Assembly: GCA_951799425.1 (NCBI GenBank)
Contig: OX637391.1
Coordinates: 27,771,701-27,835,700, forward strand
Length of the DNA stretch: 64,000 nt
Direction: 5' to 3'
Source: Ilex aquifolium
Taxonomy: Eukaryota; Streptophyta; Magnoliopsida; Aquifoliales; Aquifoliaceae
Shown here in pieces: positions 31,441 through 43,989 of this stretch. A program made the position numbers and the translations under genes. The stretch's first letter is position 1. Every line of letters begins with the position of its first letter. The notes under the pieces were generated by a model. It searched no databases and had not been told where the DNA came from. It was given only the letters and a program-made list of their open reading frames with translations.

Positions 31441-33476
31441 ATATACATCAATTCATACTCCCACATCATAAATTTATGCATCAAACATAGTTAATACAAG
31501 TTTGATTACAATCATTTTCATAGATTTATATGTCCAAAACCTAATTTCATAAAAGTTTTGCAAAACAAGGTTTAAAAGCCACAAGTCTGCTTTTCTTCAT
31601 CCTTGAGGCCCCAAATACGAGCCGTCCACCGGTGTATACGCCGCACCGAAATGTTTCCCCATAAAGGGTGAGCCACGCTCAATAAGGTATCTCCTAAAGA
31701 GGCTACTCCTCAACCTAGATGCATATGAAATGTCACATGCAATTTCAACAAGCTACAAAGCATTCCAATCAAGAATATGCAACTCAATGTTGGAATTCAC
31801 TATGTTATGCCATGAAATGAGATGAGACTCACTCATGCAACTCAACCCGAGCCCTCTCCGGCTCCCACAACACAATGCAATGCCAATGTGTATAAATCCG
31901 CCATTGATGTTATACGTCCAATGATCTTTTTAAAATAAATCATGTGTCTTTGTTATAAAACAAAATCATGTGTCTTTGTTGGGTATCAGATTTTAGAATC
32001 ACATCGCCGGTTCCATACACCGTTACACTTTTCTGGAATTGCAACGCCGGAAAGTGTATGAACCAAGTAATCAGGTCTTGCACCCGAGGGAGAATCTAGC
32101 CCTACTTGTTATACCCGACACAAGTTTTTCATGCAACCATGCAACTCAGTCGAATCTTCGATCCAACTTTCCCCGAGCGCAAGTATCATCCACCAAGAAT
32201 GGTGTTTCATCAAAACATGCACACACACCCACCATTGCGACTTCTCCATGCATATGCAATGTAATGAACCATTGCAATATCAATATCATGTCCAATATGT
32301 AATGAATGTCATATAAACTATTTCAACCACATTTCAACACATTCCATGGGCAATTATATCTAAAGCATATAATTTCCATAAATCATCACAATGCCAATAC
32401 ATCATCAAGCATATATCAACATTTTTATCCAACAACAATTCACAAGCATGTTTTCACATAATCTCATGCAATTAATACACTTTATTTCACATAGGCATTT
32501 AATCAAACACCTTCAAGGCACCAAATCATATAATCATATAAAGTGCCCAAATTCATCACATAATTCAAGAAATCACATTAATTGATTTCTACATACCCAA
32601 TTATCCAAACTTCCAAGAAATCACAAGTTAGCAATTTCTAATTACCAATTCATACAAGCATTGAATTTACCCATTTTCATTTAAATCAACTACAATAGGA
32701 AAGTGTTAAAAGACATATAACAGTCCACCCATTTCATATAGTCGTCATAGGTTGGAAATAAACCTAATTAGGATGAAAACTCTACCTCTGAAGCGTAAGA
32801 CAATGCTAGGAAGCTCCAAGAACCCAAATCTCGCCCAAAACCAAGCTTTCCCCAAAATACCGCCTTTGAACTTCGGTGAAACCCGTCCTTTTTGGTATGG
32901 TTGCGTAGCCCTCGTCGCGTAGATCGATTTTAATACTTGGCCTGAAGAATTCCGACCAGCGGAACTCCGTAGATCGTAGAGAGAAGTTTGAAATTCTCTT
33001 TTTCCTCTCTTCCTCTTCCAACGTTAAAACCCAGCAAACCCAGTAGAGATTTTGGGTAAAAAATTAGATTTTTGTCTCCTATTTATACACTTTAACGCTT
33101 GGTCCACATCGCGCCACGCGTTCCCTATTCCCGGGTCCGTTTTCACCCCGAAATGATTAAATTTCATCCCGGTTTAAGTTCAAAATATTTTTATATGAAC
33201 TTCTTTTAAATTATAATAAAATTTTAGAAATTTTATTTTTGGGGTCGTTTTTTAGGTCACCCGACACCCAGTCGCCTCGAAAAACTTGAAAAATTGGACT
33301 ATCTCAAAATTCAACGAAAATTGTCTAGGTAACTAGATTTTGCGAGACGAATTCAATGGTGAGGTCCATTTCGTCATACGAGCTCTAGAAAAATACAGGT
33401 TTTCAACCCACACTGTAGTAACAAATTACCATTGTACCCTTTTTCATAAAAAGTCCAAATCTTCCTGAGTTTTACA
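31441..33476 (-). repeat. Tekay-type chromovirus 3' LTR, outer end truncated
   Basis: On the minus strand it starts TGTAAAACTC right after a PPT. A 'gtgtataaatagg' promoter-like motif lies at about 33,080. About 2.0 kb remain; no TG partner end is seen near 31,441, where the B LTR abuts, so B insertion or a deletion removed it. Short plus- and minus-strand frames within are not supported as genes. Confidence 0.65.
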
Positions 33477-33505
33477 TTTTTCCCCCCTTAAAAAAATTTT
33501 GTCCC
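33477..33505 (-). promoter_or_regulatory. Polypurine tract of minus-strand Tekay-type element
   Basis: The minus strand reads 'aatttcggggacaaaattt' then a run 'taagggggga', matching the conserved 3' end of plant Tekay/Del chromoviruses. Confidence 0.7.
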
Positions 33506-33509
33506 CGAA

Positions 33510-34575
33510 ATTCACACACACTTAACCGCATGCATATGTAACAGTCATATAATACTAAATGGTTGTAAGAATGTACATCTATCCTCGAATAAGAAAGGAT
33601 AACTAGTACGTATAGTGTCCTCAACCTAACCCCTGTAATGTAGCCCAAACTATTCCAGAGTCTCGAGCATCAGCCATTCCAGGGAAGCTACACTAGCCAA
33701 GACTCCCCGTGACTTTCGGCTAAGTGTATCAGCCACCACATTTGTCTTACCACATTTGCCTCATGTTGAGGTCCCGTTGTGTGAAGATGTACTTCAGACT
33801 CTTGTGGTCCGAAAATACCTCGAACTACTCACCGTATAAATAGTGGCGCCAAGCCTTCAAGGCAAAGACAATGGCCGCCAACTCCATATCATGCGTAGGG
33901 TAATTCTGCTCGTGGTTCTTTAACTGCCGAAAACCATAAGCTACCACTTTCCCGAACTACATCAAAACACAACCAAGTTCGTCCTTGGAGGCATCACAAT
34001 ACACTATGTACCTTTATCCCCTCTCTGGAACTATCAGAATAGGAGCTGAAGTAAGCCTCCCCTTCAACTCTTGGAATGCCCTCTCACACGAGTCTTTCCA
34101 CTCAAACTTGACCTCCTTCCGGGTAAACCTCGTCATAGGTCGGGAGAAGTCCTCAATAAACCTCATGTAATACCCCGCCAATCCCAAGAAACTGTGTATC
34201 TCGAAGACCGACTTCGGCCTCTCCCAACTTATGACCGCCTTAACCTTCTCCAAGTCAACTGACACACACGAAGCCAACACCACGTGTCCCAAAAACTTAA
34301 CTTCCGTAAGCCAAAATTCACACTTGCTGAACTTAGCGTATTACTAATGGTCCCTCAAGGTCTGGAGAACAACCCTCAAGTGACCCTCATGCTCCTCCTC
34401 AGACTTGGAGTAGATCAGAATGTCATCAACAAAGACCACGACAAAATGATCTAGGTAGAGTTAGAACACCCTATCCATGAGATCTTTGAATGTCGCCTGG
34501 GCATTCATCAATCCAAAAGGCATCACGGTGAAGTAGATCTTCCTCTCCTTTGTTCGGAACTTTTAATATCCTTAA
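33510..34575 (-). pseudogene. Tekay-type RT/RNase H fragment, integrase missing
   Basis: The minus strand shows RT from 'VMPFGL' (about 34,540) through the catalytic '[11 protein letters not shown]' box and 'SKCEFWL', '[19 protein letters not shown]', then RNase H ('[26 protein letters not shown]', 'DHKSLKYIFTQRDLN') to a decayed 'LSRK' end near 33,700. Several in-frame stops occur. Integrase and chromodomain are absent: the PPT follows within about 250 bp of RNase H. The 5' end is joined to element Z protease near 34,565. Confidence 0.85.
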
Positions 34576-36982
34576 AGGTAGGATGTCGACCACTACCCTA
34601 TTGTCAACCAGAATTTTGCTAACTAGTTGACGATCAATGTGGGCCTATATGTATTGTGGTCTTAGATGTTTAACCAACTCTTTTCTAGGGGAGTATAACA
34701 CCACTCTATCTTCCCTAGTTTCCTTTTTCTACATTTATGGACCTCCCATTAGGTATGGTTTGATTCACAATTTTTGTAAAGAATTTCACTAATTCAGTGT
34801 TGTCTTCTACATCTCATGCCAATTGGTTTGGTTGTCCTGGCTTAGTCTTGAATGCTTTAGGCAGAGTCACTATCATGTTGCATGCTACATCATCTCTAAG
34901 GAGGGGTTCTATGTCTTCATAGTTCATAAGCTCCTCATCTGAAAGCATGTGTTTGTCTTTTTCCACTTTTTCTTTTCCTTTTGCTGATGGATTTATTGGT
35001 ATCTTTATGGTTCTCCTTCAGATAGATCTAGAATCTGTTTGAATTCAAAAATCTTTTGATCAAGGATATCCTATTTTGTTTTGACTTCTTTGATCTCCTT
35101 CTACTGTTCTCTTGTCCATGTGGGATTTTTCTTCCCCATCGATGGACTTGTCCTAAATAAGCCTTAACAAGAGTAGGATCTTGCCTGCTCATCTAAGCGG
35201 CAAACTTTCTTTGTTCTCTCCTTTTCTAGGTTTAAGTGTTTGGTACCATGGCCTAGAAGAGAATTTTGGATGTTGAACATGGTGCCATTTTTCATCGTGG
35301 ACTACAGGGGGATTCACTGTTCTAGATCTAGCCTTTGTGATGATCCCAAATCTTTCTTTTCTTTTCTGGTTTTTCTTTTCTTGTTCTTGTTTCCTAATCT
35401 TTTGCCAAACACTTTTCTTGGTCATCGATGGTCCAACAGAATGGTCCATCCTTTGCAGCCTTTCTTTTTTGGCTTGGCCTTGGTAACTAGTGTTTCCTTA
35501 GGGCTCTTTGAGTTTCAGGAAAATAATAAGGACCATGACCATGCTGGTACCTTTCATGTAATTTGAATATGTCTTGTTTTGCACCATAGAATATTTTCTC
35601 AAAGCCATTGTATATTTGTACATCTTCTTCTCCTCTGGTGCTAAATTGGAGACCTTGTCAGTGAATTCTCTTACCACATCATCTAGTGGTATAGCATCTG
35701 GCTTGGCCATTTCTTTGGCACATCTAAAACATATAACCATTGGCTCTTCCTCTCTTGGACCAAGCCTGTTGTGGACTGGTACCCTCATCTTGGGAACAAT
35801 CCTTTCTTTGCCAACTACTAAACTGGAATCCTTTTTGTCTTCCTATAAATTAGAATAAAACATATTAATATTAACTTCTTTAGGGAAAGGATCTTTATCT
35901 ACACCCTTGGTTTCTTCTTCTTTTATGGCATACTTAAACATTCCTTTTTGGATTAAATTTTGCACACGATTTCTAAAAGTGATGCAGTTCTTAGTTAAAT
36001 TCTTAAATGAATTATTCTATTTGCAGCATTCTTTTCCCTTTTCATCTTTTTTTGGTGGGATATTATGTCCTTGGGACATGGCAATGAATTTTTGGTTGAT
36101 TAACTCATCAAACAGAGCATCATCAATAGATCAAAGGAACACTGTCGAAAGGTTGAGGGTGCATAAAGGATGGTTGGATTGTGTGTTCACGGGATCCTCT
36201 ATCTTTTTTAAGGTATCACACATGATTGGTGACTTTCCTATGATTTGTGCCACATCTATTTCAACTTCTCCATCGAAGTCTTGAAAGTAAGTTCCTAGTG
36301 AACTATTTTTCCTCTGTTGCTCTTCCCTAAGCACCATCTTATATTTGGTGGCCGTGGTTGAGTGTTCAAAGAGATCTCTGAACTCCATTCTTCGAATTTC
36401 TTTCTTAATTTGAAGACCAATCCATTCTGGCCAGTTTCACTAACTCAACTTCAGGCAAGTAAACATGCATTTGTTTTTGCCTTTTTTGAATCTGTCAATG
36501 TACTATTCTGTAGATTCATTTGATTTCTGCCTTAATCTTGATAGATCTGCCATCGAAACCTGTGGTTCATTTCTAAAGAATTAAGCATGAAACTTCTCTT
36601 CCATTTCTTGCCAATTTTTGAATCAAATTGGCAGACAAATTTATGAACCAAGCAAAGGCTATCTTTTTTAGAGATTGTGGGAATAGTTTCATTTTTAAAT
36701 TCTCATTGTTTCCAACTTCCCCACATTGGAAAGTGAATCTACCAATCTACTCTATTGTTGATTGATTTTCTTCACCAAAGTAGTAGAGATGGAATTTTGG
36801 AATTTTATATCCCCTTGGAAATTCCTCGTAGTCTATCCATGGTGGATATGATTTTTTGAACACAGGCCTTTCAATTTTTCTGAGGCCAGGGCCATACAAG
36901 CTTTGAATCATCTTGTTTTCTTGTTCGAACCATTTTCTTGATCCAAGTTAGTAATGTTGTCTCACAGGGCGTGCCAAAAGAT
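34576..36982 (-). pseudogene. Element Z gag and protease remnant (Ty3/gypsy)
   Basis: Minus-strand coding remnants in several frames. Near 36,600-36,840 they give a gag-core pattern including 'SLKKIAFAWF' and 'RLRQKS'. The segment at 36,131-36,388 has 'LFEHSTTATKYKMVLREEQQ', and near 35,960-36,060 there is a post-gag Cys/His segment ('CITFRNRVQ'). At 35,498-35,788 comes 'VHNRLGPREEEPMV', and at 34,570-34,660 a protease-like 'LVKHLRPQYI' ... 'ILVDNRVVVDILP', with the usual D-(S/G)-G replaced. All parts carry stops or shifts. The leader at about 36,962-36,982 has 'ttggcacgccctgtgagac', common after the 5' LTR in one Ty3/gypsy group. Confidence 0.68.
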
Positions 36983-38456
36983 TGTTGCTCTAAAATCTAT
37001 TGAGATCAATGGAAATATCTCAATCGACAGACAGTTTTCAAGCGAATACGATTTGAATTAGGGATGATTTGATGAATAAAGTAAGTTTAGAGGCATTCCA
37101 GAGCATAAATACATGTTGGAGAGAATTCGGGAAAGAAATATTTTGATACTACTTCGGTATTTTGGTCATAAATTATTACCTCGATCTCTGGTTGACCTGA
37201 TTCTTATGGCCTTGCAAATTAGACTTCAAGAGCTTCAAAAGTGAATTTCATAAAAATTTTGTGGATCGACCTCTAGCTATGTCGAAATCGCTTTGGAAGT
37301 TTTGGCAAAAACTTACCCACATCCCGATGCGCGAATACTGCATCCGGACACGATTACCAAAGAATGCAAGAAAAAGACATGCATCTAGATGTAAGAAAAT
37401 ACGCATCCAAACGCACCTCCTTGGACCTGATGTATGGGATTTGAACTAAAAATACTCTTTTTTGGAAATGGATTGCTCCTAAACCAACCCTAGACCCCTT
37501 AGTATATACATATAGGACTTCTCTATTAAGGATGATCCTAGATCCCTTCTCTTATGATGTGAACCCCAATCGAGTTGCTTTGAGACCCAACAACAATATT
37601 GGAAATACAACCCAAGAAAGCCAAACTCAGGTCTATGGATGGAGAATCTAGACCCATTGAGAACTCGTGTCAAGAACCTAGATTATATTAAAATCTAGAC
37701 CCGTTGAAGAACCCGTCTCAAGAACCCAAATTACAAGGAGGAATGCCACAAAGGTTGTGATTTACCTTTGATAAGTTTAGAAGTTCAATCAAGAACAAGA
37801 GGAGTAAACTCAACTCAACTCACAATCAAAATTCATTATATATCGTCTCCCCTTTTTCATTGATAGAACGCCTATTTATAGGGTGACCATTCCAAGAAAA
37901 ATTCCTAAAATCCTAATCTACTAAGGAAACAAATCTCCTAATCTACTAAGGAAATAAATTCTAATCTACTAAGAAAACAAATCCTAATCTAAATAGGAAT
38001 AACAAAAGACTAAAATTTGTGACCCTTTCTATCAAAAATGCCCTTGAGTGAATAGTGTCACGGTACTGTAGCATGAACAGTACCGTGCTACAGTAACTTA
38101 TTCTAAACCCTAGTCCAAATAAAATAATAAGACATATGTGGGCTAAGCATCCTCAAACCCACTTATTCTAAACTAATAATAAAAAAAATTCTTTAAACAA
38201 ATTGAAAGCCTTAACAACAAAAGGCCCTATCTCTAAGTCATGTCTTCATGTCTTCCATAGCTTGGATCAAGTGGATCAAAATTAGTTCTCCTTCTTTCAA
38301 GCCCATCTTGAGTGTTGACCTCTTGCTAACTTCATCCCAAGTGGATTGCAACAATCCTTGCATTGCTTCCTTGATCTTCTTGGCTCTTGATCTTGTAATT
38401 GGCCCATCTGGACTTGCAAAGGATCTTTAAGAGTGGGTCCATCTTGGTTCTCATCA
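36983..38456 (-). repeat. Element Z 5' LTR (putative)
   Basis: TG...CA bounded on both strands (plus-strand ends 'tgttgctc' and 'ctcatca'), 1,474 bp, directly preceding the Z leader. A minus-strand TATA motif ('ccctataaatagg') is at about 37,868-37,882. No partner LTR or TSD is visible. Confidence 0.55.
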
Positions 38457-39108
38457 TCTTAGCTTTCTACATACTTTTTCTTAGTTTTTGGAGATCTACA
38501 ATGTCTTTTGAGTAGTTCTCTTTGTACTCTTTAACCTAGGGTATGGATTTGTGATTGTTCTTTTTGGATATTATGTTTTTGTATTTCTTATTTTTTTTCT
38601 TAATGTTAAATCTATATATTTCCAAGATTGATTAAATTTCTTTAGCAAAGTTTTATACTCTATATAATAATTTGATTGTCTATTAACAAGATTAAGTTGT
38701 TGGTATATTCAATACTTATGATTCCCTACGAGTTTTATGAAACTAGTTCTTCAAATCTTATTTTCAAATCAATCAAACCAATAGTGTTTCAATGGCATAT
38801 TTTTTGGTTGACTACACTGACATTGGAAATCAACTGAGTTATGAAAAATTAAACAAAAATAATTATTTGATTAACATGAGCATATCCAGATCATGAAGCT
38901 AAAGAGTTATTTTTCCAATAGATTAATTCATTTAAATTTTATTTGCAATTATGTTTCAAACCAATCCAATGTTTTTGCGAATTTTAGTTCTTTATTTACC
39001 TTTACCTCTAAATTCCCCTTTAATCCCTGTTATTCGACCTCGGACTTCACTGAGTATCTACTACTTCTTTATCATCTGCATTTGGGTGTACTCTTTGAGG
39101 ATCAAGCA
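38457..39108 (+). repeat. Athila-type LTR 3' end fragment
   Basis: Related to the right end of the B LTR: 'catgagcatatccagatc', 'ttcgacctcggacttcac' and 'catttgggtgtactc', ending GATCAAGCA. Its 5' part is cut at the Z LTR. Inserted in the gag fragment that follows. Confidence 0.65.
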
Positions 39109-39424
39109 CAATTCCCTACGTGGTAGCAAAGGCTCAACACATGATTTGGTTAGTAACACTGTGGAGCAACATGAGAGACTTATAGGTCTCTAGGTGATCG
39201 GATGGATCCTTTAACCCATCAAAGCTCTCTATGACATGTATTTTGAACTTCAACATGAGAGGGTTGGAAACATCTGGGGTGAAGGGTGACTCGGTGTGTT
39301 GCACCAAGGTTTCCACTGCTTTGGGAATCAATGTCCTAATGGTGTTGATAACGTTACCCAACTTATCATTGACTTCTTGGAATTTTTGCTCCCACATGTT
39401 ATCATTGACTGGCGAGCGGGTCAC
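39109..39424 (-). pseudogene. Ty3/gypsy gag N-terminal fragment
   Basis: The minus strand reads a helical lead, then 'LMLKFKIHVIESFDGLKDP', 'DHLETYKSLMLLH' and 'NQIMC', a pattern typical of plant Ty3/gypsy gag (PF03732 entry region). Stops follow, and the homology ends where the LTR fragment at 39,108 begins. Confidence 0.7.
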
Positions 39425-39709
39425 ATAATTTTGGCTCTAATCCTCATTTTCCTAATTCTCATCACAGTACTCCTGAACTTGGGACAAGTTCCTCTCAGCT
39501 GACTATCATGCCACAAGCAATTGTAAAATCTTACGGTTCTACTGAACCAAGTCCTCCACTATTTTTCTAGTTCCCTTACCCTCGTTGTTTCCTTCTCCTA
39601 CGATGCTAGGTTTCGCCAATCAGTGGGGAGTTACTTTGGATGATCCCCTTGACGATATTTTCTCTGGTTGGATCCTTTGATTTGTTTATGGCCATTTATA
39701 CTAGAGAAC
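39425..39709. other. Flanking spacer
   Basis: Probably upstream leader of the gag fragment; no defined feature seen. Confidence 0.4.
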
Positions 39710-39712
39710 TTA

Positions 39713-40145
39713 GGGGCTGTTTGGTATGTGAGTTTGGGAGGGGTTTGGATTGTGGGTTGGGGAATAAACCCCTTAAACCCATGTTTGGTAACCCATGTTT
39801 AGCCCAGGGTTTGGAAACCCAGCCCGTTCATGGCCCGGTCATGAAATCCAAGTTCATGGGTTTCATGAAACCTATGGGGAGGGGTGGGTTTCATATGTAG
39901 GTTAATGGATTTAACATCCAAATCACATTTATACCCCCCCATATATCCATACTCGTGTTTAGATTAAATTGGTTAAGGGGCACAATAGTCATTTATATAT
40001 AAATATATTATTATAATAGTCATATATCTCTGCGCATACCAAACATGGGTATGGACAGCATTAAATATTGAATCCCATCTTTAGGTTTGGAAGGGTTTGG
40101 ACAAGTCAATCCAAACCCTTCCCAAAAAACATACCAAACAGGCCC
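39713..40145. mobile_element. Tourist/PIF-Harbinger-like MITE
   Basis: 433 bp, ends GGGGCTGTTTGGTATGT and ACATACCAAACAGGCCC (inverted, one mismatch), flanked by TTA on both sides (39,710-39,712 and 40,146-40,148). Subterminal 'ccaaaccc/gggtttgg' motifs repeat in both orientations. No coding capacity; would need transposase in trans. Confidence 0.8.
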
Positions 40146-40293
40146 TTAAAGTTCTCACAAATGACGGCAACTGGTGATACTAGAGTTTGACGGGTGATTG
40201 CCCCAAGGTAAAAAAATTAGAAAAACAAGTCGAAAATCAGATGGACTCTGGTGGTCAACCCACTGATGTTTAAGTTAGAGAGAGAATGAGGAA

Positions 40294-40882
40294 TGATGAT
40301 ACCAAGAATAAATTCTAAGTATGAGCTCTGCCAGGGAGGTCAGATCAGGAGGTGAACTCGGACCTCCAGAGCTCAGAGGTCCAGACCTCAGGTCCCCCCC
40401 CCCCCCCCCCCCAAGAGCAAACAATCAAGGAAACGTGAAGGAGACAGCTGGCCACTAGCAGACTCCCTCAAAATAAGGGAACGCTATAATCAAGGCTCCA
40501 AACTCTCAACTAACCAAGATCTTCTCCCACCTATTCAGCGAGATCTCACGAACTAAAGGATAGGATCTCGAAACAGATCCCTTAGAGATAGGGAGTGGAC
40601 TATAAATATTGTACAGTGCCTCCATTGAAGGCAGAACCTTAGCTGTAGCAGAAATTCTCTGTTAGTTTCATTCACCATCAATAAAGAAAAATGAGCAAGA
40701 GACTCCATTAAAAAGTAGATTAGCCGAGCTCCCGAGCTGGTGAACCACTGTACTTTCATTGTGCAAATTGTTATTTACACCATCAGAACTCACACTTTAG
40801 TATTTACGAGCCTAGTAGCTCAGATCCTAAGCCTACCCGAACAATCATCATCTGCTTAATCACGTTTGTATTTACACTATCA
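40294..40882 (-). mobile_element. Solo LTR of the element Y family
   Basis: 589 bp beginning TGATGATACC and ending ACTATCA on the plus strand, flanked by AGGAA at 40,289-40,293 and 40,883-40,887. It is homologous in reverse to the LTR at 58,488-59,066 ('ggagctcggctaat', 'ggagtctcttgctc', 'atttatagtc'). A poly-C run of about 20 bases lies near 40,396. A single LTR with intact TSD indicates LTR-LTR recombination. Confidence 0.85.
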
Positions 40883-40887
40883 AGGAA

Positions 40888-42361
40888 AATAAATATTAGG
40901 TGGAACTTGGATTGTTTACCTATTTGGATCGCCTCACTCCCATTTTATAGGCGATATGTTACCGTTGACGAATGTTAATCCCCTATTTTGAAATGAGTTG
41001 AATCTTAGGTTCCTAGTAGTGGAGTGGAGGTGAACTCCTTTCTCAAGTGGGAGTCTGGAGCTGAGTTGAATTGGTCAAATGCAAAGAGCTAGCGAGCTCG
41101 AGGTATGCTGAGCTGCCGAGCCACCGAGCTCCAAGGATCGAGCTCGTGCTCAACCAAACTTCCCCTCATCAATTTGCATTAATAAAATTAAGATACTGTG
41201 CGCGGTGATTTTTGCACAATAGATGTAAAAGGCAGATCTCTCCCTTGATGAACTCGTACCGGGCTCGAACGTTGAAGACCCCGCAGCAAGGAAAGGGTTG
41301 AGAGGGCCAAAGGGCCTTAAGGAGTGGTGATGAATTGTTTCTATGGGTCTCTCGATCCTTCCGACGGGTTGATAAGGATACCTGATACACAAAAAACAGG
41401 TTAGAAAGGGAGCCGGAGTGTTTTCCAGCGTATCACCTCCAACGATCAAGTTAGTTCTTTGAGAGAGGGGAAGAAGAAAGCACTGTTTGTTCTTGAGAGT
41501 TGTTTTTGCGTACCTTTGCAAGGCATTTTTGGGAGTTATTTATACCCACCCGGACTCATCATTGCTGATAGTCTAGTAGGTAGGTAGCGTTCAGAGGTGG
41601 GGCAGAGTGCCCCCCTATTCCGTATGGGGAAGTACCCATTATTAATTGCTCGGATCCCCGAGCAATCAAAGCTCTTCCTTCTGTGCAAAGACATTAAATG
41701 TTCGGATCCCAGAGCATTCAATGTTCTTCCTTCAAGGATGAGTCATTAAATGTCCTGGTGATGGAGCATTTAATACCCATCCCTTTCTGACTTCTTGCGT
41801 CAAGGCAGGTATCCCATCAGTTGAGGATTCATTAAATGCTTGCCTGTAATATCCGTATGTCAGCAGGGGCACTCTCGTCCGCCTGCCCCTAATCATGCAC
41901 TTTATGCCACGCGTCCTGCTCCCCTTGGAGGGGTGTCGTGTTAAGCCTGACGCTCTGACTCCCTTGTACAGAGTGCCCTCATGATCCCTAGTCTAGCCAA
42001 GGCAGAATAGTTGTCAACGACTTTTCCAGGAGTAGGAGTCATGTGGCTGGGCCACAGCTCTGGCTAGTATCCCTCGGCACCAAGAACAAATGATGATCTT
42101 GTGATGAGTGTACCCTCGGCACCGAGGGCACGCAGTTGGATCGGAGAACTTCTGGAGCCGAGGAGATATTGTTTGTGCAGTGCCCTTCACCTCTCGAGGA
42201 TACTTCGTGTCCGAGGACACGTGTCTTAAACATGGAGGTCAGTATCCTCGGCGCTGAGACCACGTGTCTTCATCGTAGAGAAGGACGTTTGTAATGCCGA
42301 GGCCACGTGTCGTGATCTGCTCCAATCTCAGAAATGTCCCATCACATACCATTCTTGATCA
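40888..42361 (-). repeat. LTR-like block of uncertain family
   Basis: The right end reads CTTGATCA; the minus strand has a TATA-like motif ('gggtataaataactcc', about 41,540), repeated 'cacgtgtc' and 'ccgagg' motifs at 42,060-42,320, and a U5-like segment with 'catctattgtgcaaaaatc' at about 41,200. I cannot fix the left end or find a TSD. No gene is supported. Confidence 0.4.
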
Positions 42362-42979
42362 AAAAGAAGTTTTTGTGAAATAAGTTATATTTTTGCATTA
42401 TCGAAGAAATAAGTGTGACAAAATGATTTCAATAAGAACCAGAAAATTGCATTTAAATTGATCAAATCATGTTGATTTCGAAAGTGAAGGATGTGAGGAT
42501 CTCCTTTTTCGTCACGAGGAGATTAAGACGGGTGAGCTTGTAGCTGAGAAGCCCCAAGACCTAGCCGACGGAGCAAGTTTCGGAGTTCGATCGTGATGGG
42601 CCAAAAAACATGTTGTTCGAATGGTGTGACTTGCAAGTGCTTAGTTGTACACGGAATTTTACATTGCAGTGATGAGTATATCATATTTACTGCTTAGGAT
42701 GATTAACCGTTAAAACACCAAGCTCAATTGAGCTTTTATCCTCCCTCTCCCTTGCTGTGTTTGTGTGTGTGTTTTTTCCGGACCAATATGGACTACTGCA
42801 ATAACAGTCAATAGTATTCAAATGGACATACTAGAGTCCTTTGGAGAAAATAGGATTAAAATACGAATTTCAGCCCTACTGGTCAAAATAATGAATGTTC
42901 GGACCCAGTTAAGATAATCGTCTACCAAGATAATCTATGAGATAGTTCACTCAATTTACCACTTCATGTTCTACATCAT
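42362..42979. other. Unassigned intergenic sequence
   Basis: No coding frame, repeat or known element recognised. Confidence 0.4.
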
Positions 42980-43470
42980 TAAACCTGTCTCAAAATCCAA
43001 CACGACACGATTAATCAACACGAATCGACACGAATTAAACGAGTTCAAATAAGATCTTAACGAGTTCGAATGGTAAACGAATTGACCCGTTAAACACGTT
43101 TAATAAAAAATTCGTGTTCGAATGAGTCATGCCAACCTATTTATCACTCCTTTACACGTTTAAATAAAATTAATATAATAATAAATTAATAATTATTTTA
43201 AAAAACTAAGAAAAATTTTTTTTTTAGTGATAGCCACAGAATTTTTTTTTTTTTAATGTAGTGACAGCCACAAAAATAATAATACACTAATAATAAATTA
43301 AAACTAAGTAAGTTAAATGAGTCGTGTTGTTTTACCCGTTTATTAAACGGTTCGTGTTAAAATTTTTCACCCGTTTATTAAACGGGTCGTGTATGAATTT
43401 ACCTATTTTTCATTTATCACCCACTTAACTCAACACATAACCGTTTAACCCGACAGGTTTGACACCCCTA
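42980..43470. mobile_element. hAT-like non-autonomous element remnant
   Basis: Ends with GACACCCCTA (reverse: TAGGGGTGTC, an hAT-like terminus) and is filled with inverted 'acccgtttattaaacgggtcgtg'-type motifs. The left terminus is eroded and no 8-bp TSD was found. Confidence 0.45.
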
Positions 43471-43989
43471 TCATCCACTTTTTTATTTTATTTTTTTAAA
43501 CTACACCATCCAATTGAAGATTGCTAAAATTAAACAAGTGGAAAACATCTTTAACCAGAAATAATCAACAGAGCAGGCCAAAAAATAAAGACGGCAGTAG
43601 AGCATTACAATAAATATTTGCTTTGGACCAGCAAATTAAAAAGGGGACCAAAATAAAACTCCTCGTTAAACTAGATCACCAACATTGATCTAGAATACGA
43701 GATGGTGCACTACCAGCAAAATGCGGGAAAAAGGTATCGTTTTGTGCAAACAATAGTCGACACAAACAGAGATAATGAAAGTGCATGTACAAGTCACTCT
43801 AAGTTCTTCCTTTTTTCTCGCTTGGCCCTGGGACATGAGGGGGTTGAGGAGTTCAAATGACCATAACCTATTCATTCATTCTCAGGAAAAAAAAAAAAGG
43901 ATTGAATGCACTGAGATCCAAACCATCTAATGTCCGCTGTGCCTAATTGAAAAAATCCTATCAAACAAAACAATATCAATAATCGTCAC

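Noticed and set aside
41150-41521. A minus-strand 123-residue protein.
   Set aside because: It lies in a U5-like LTR region downstream of a TATA motif and has no domain; treated as LTR sequence.
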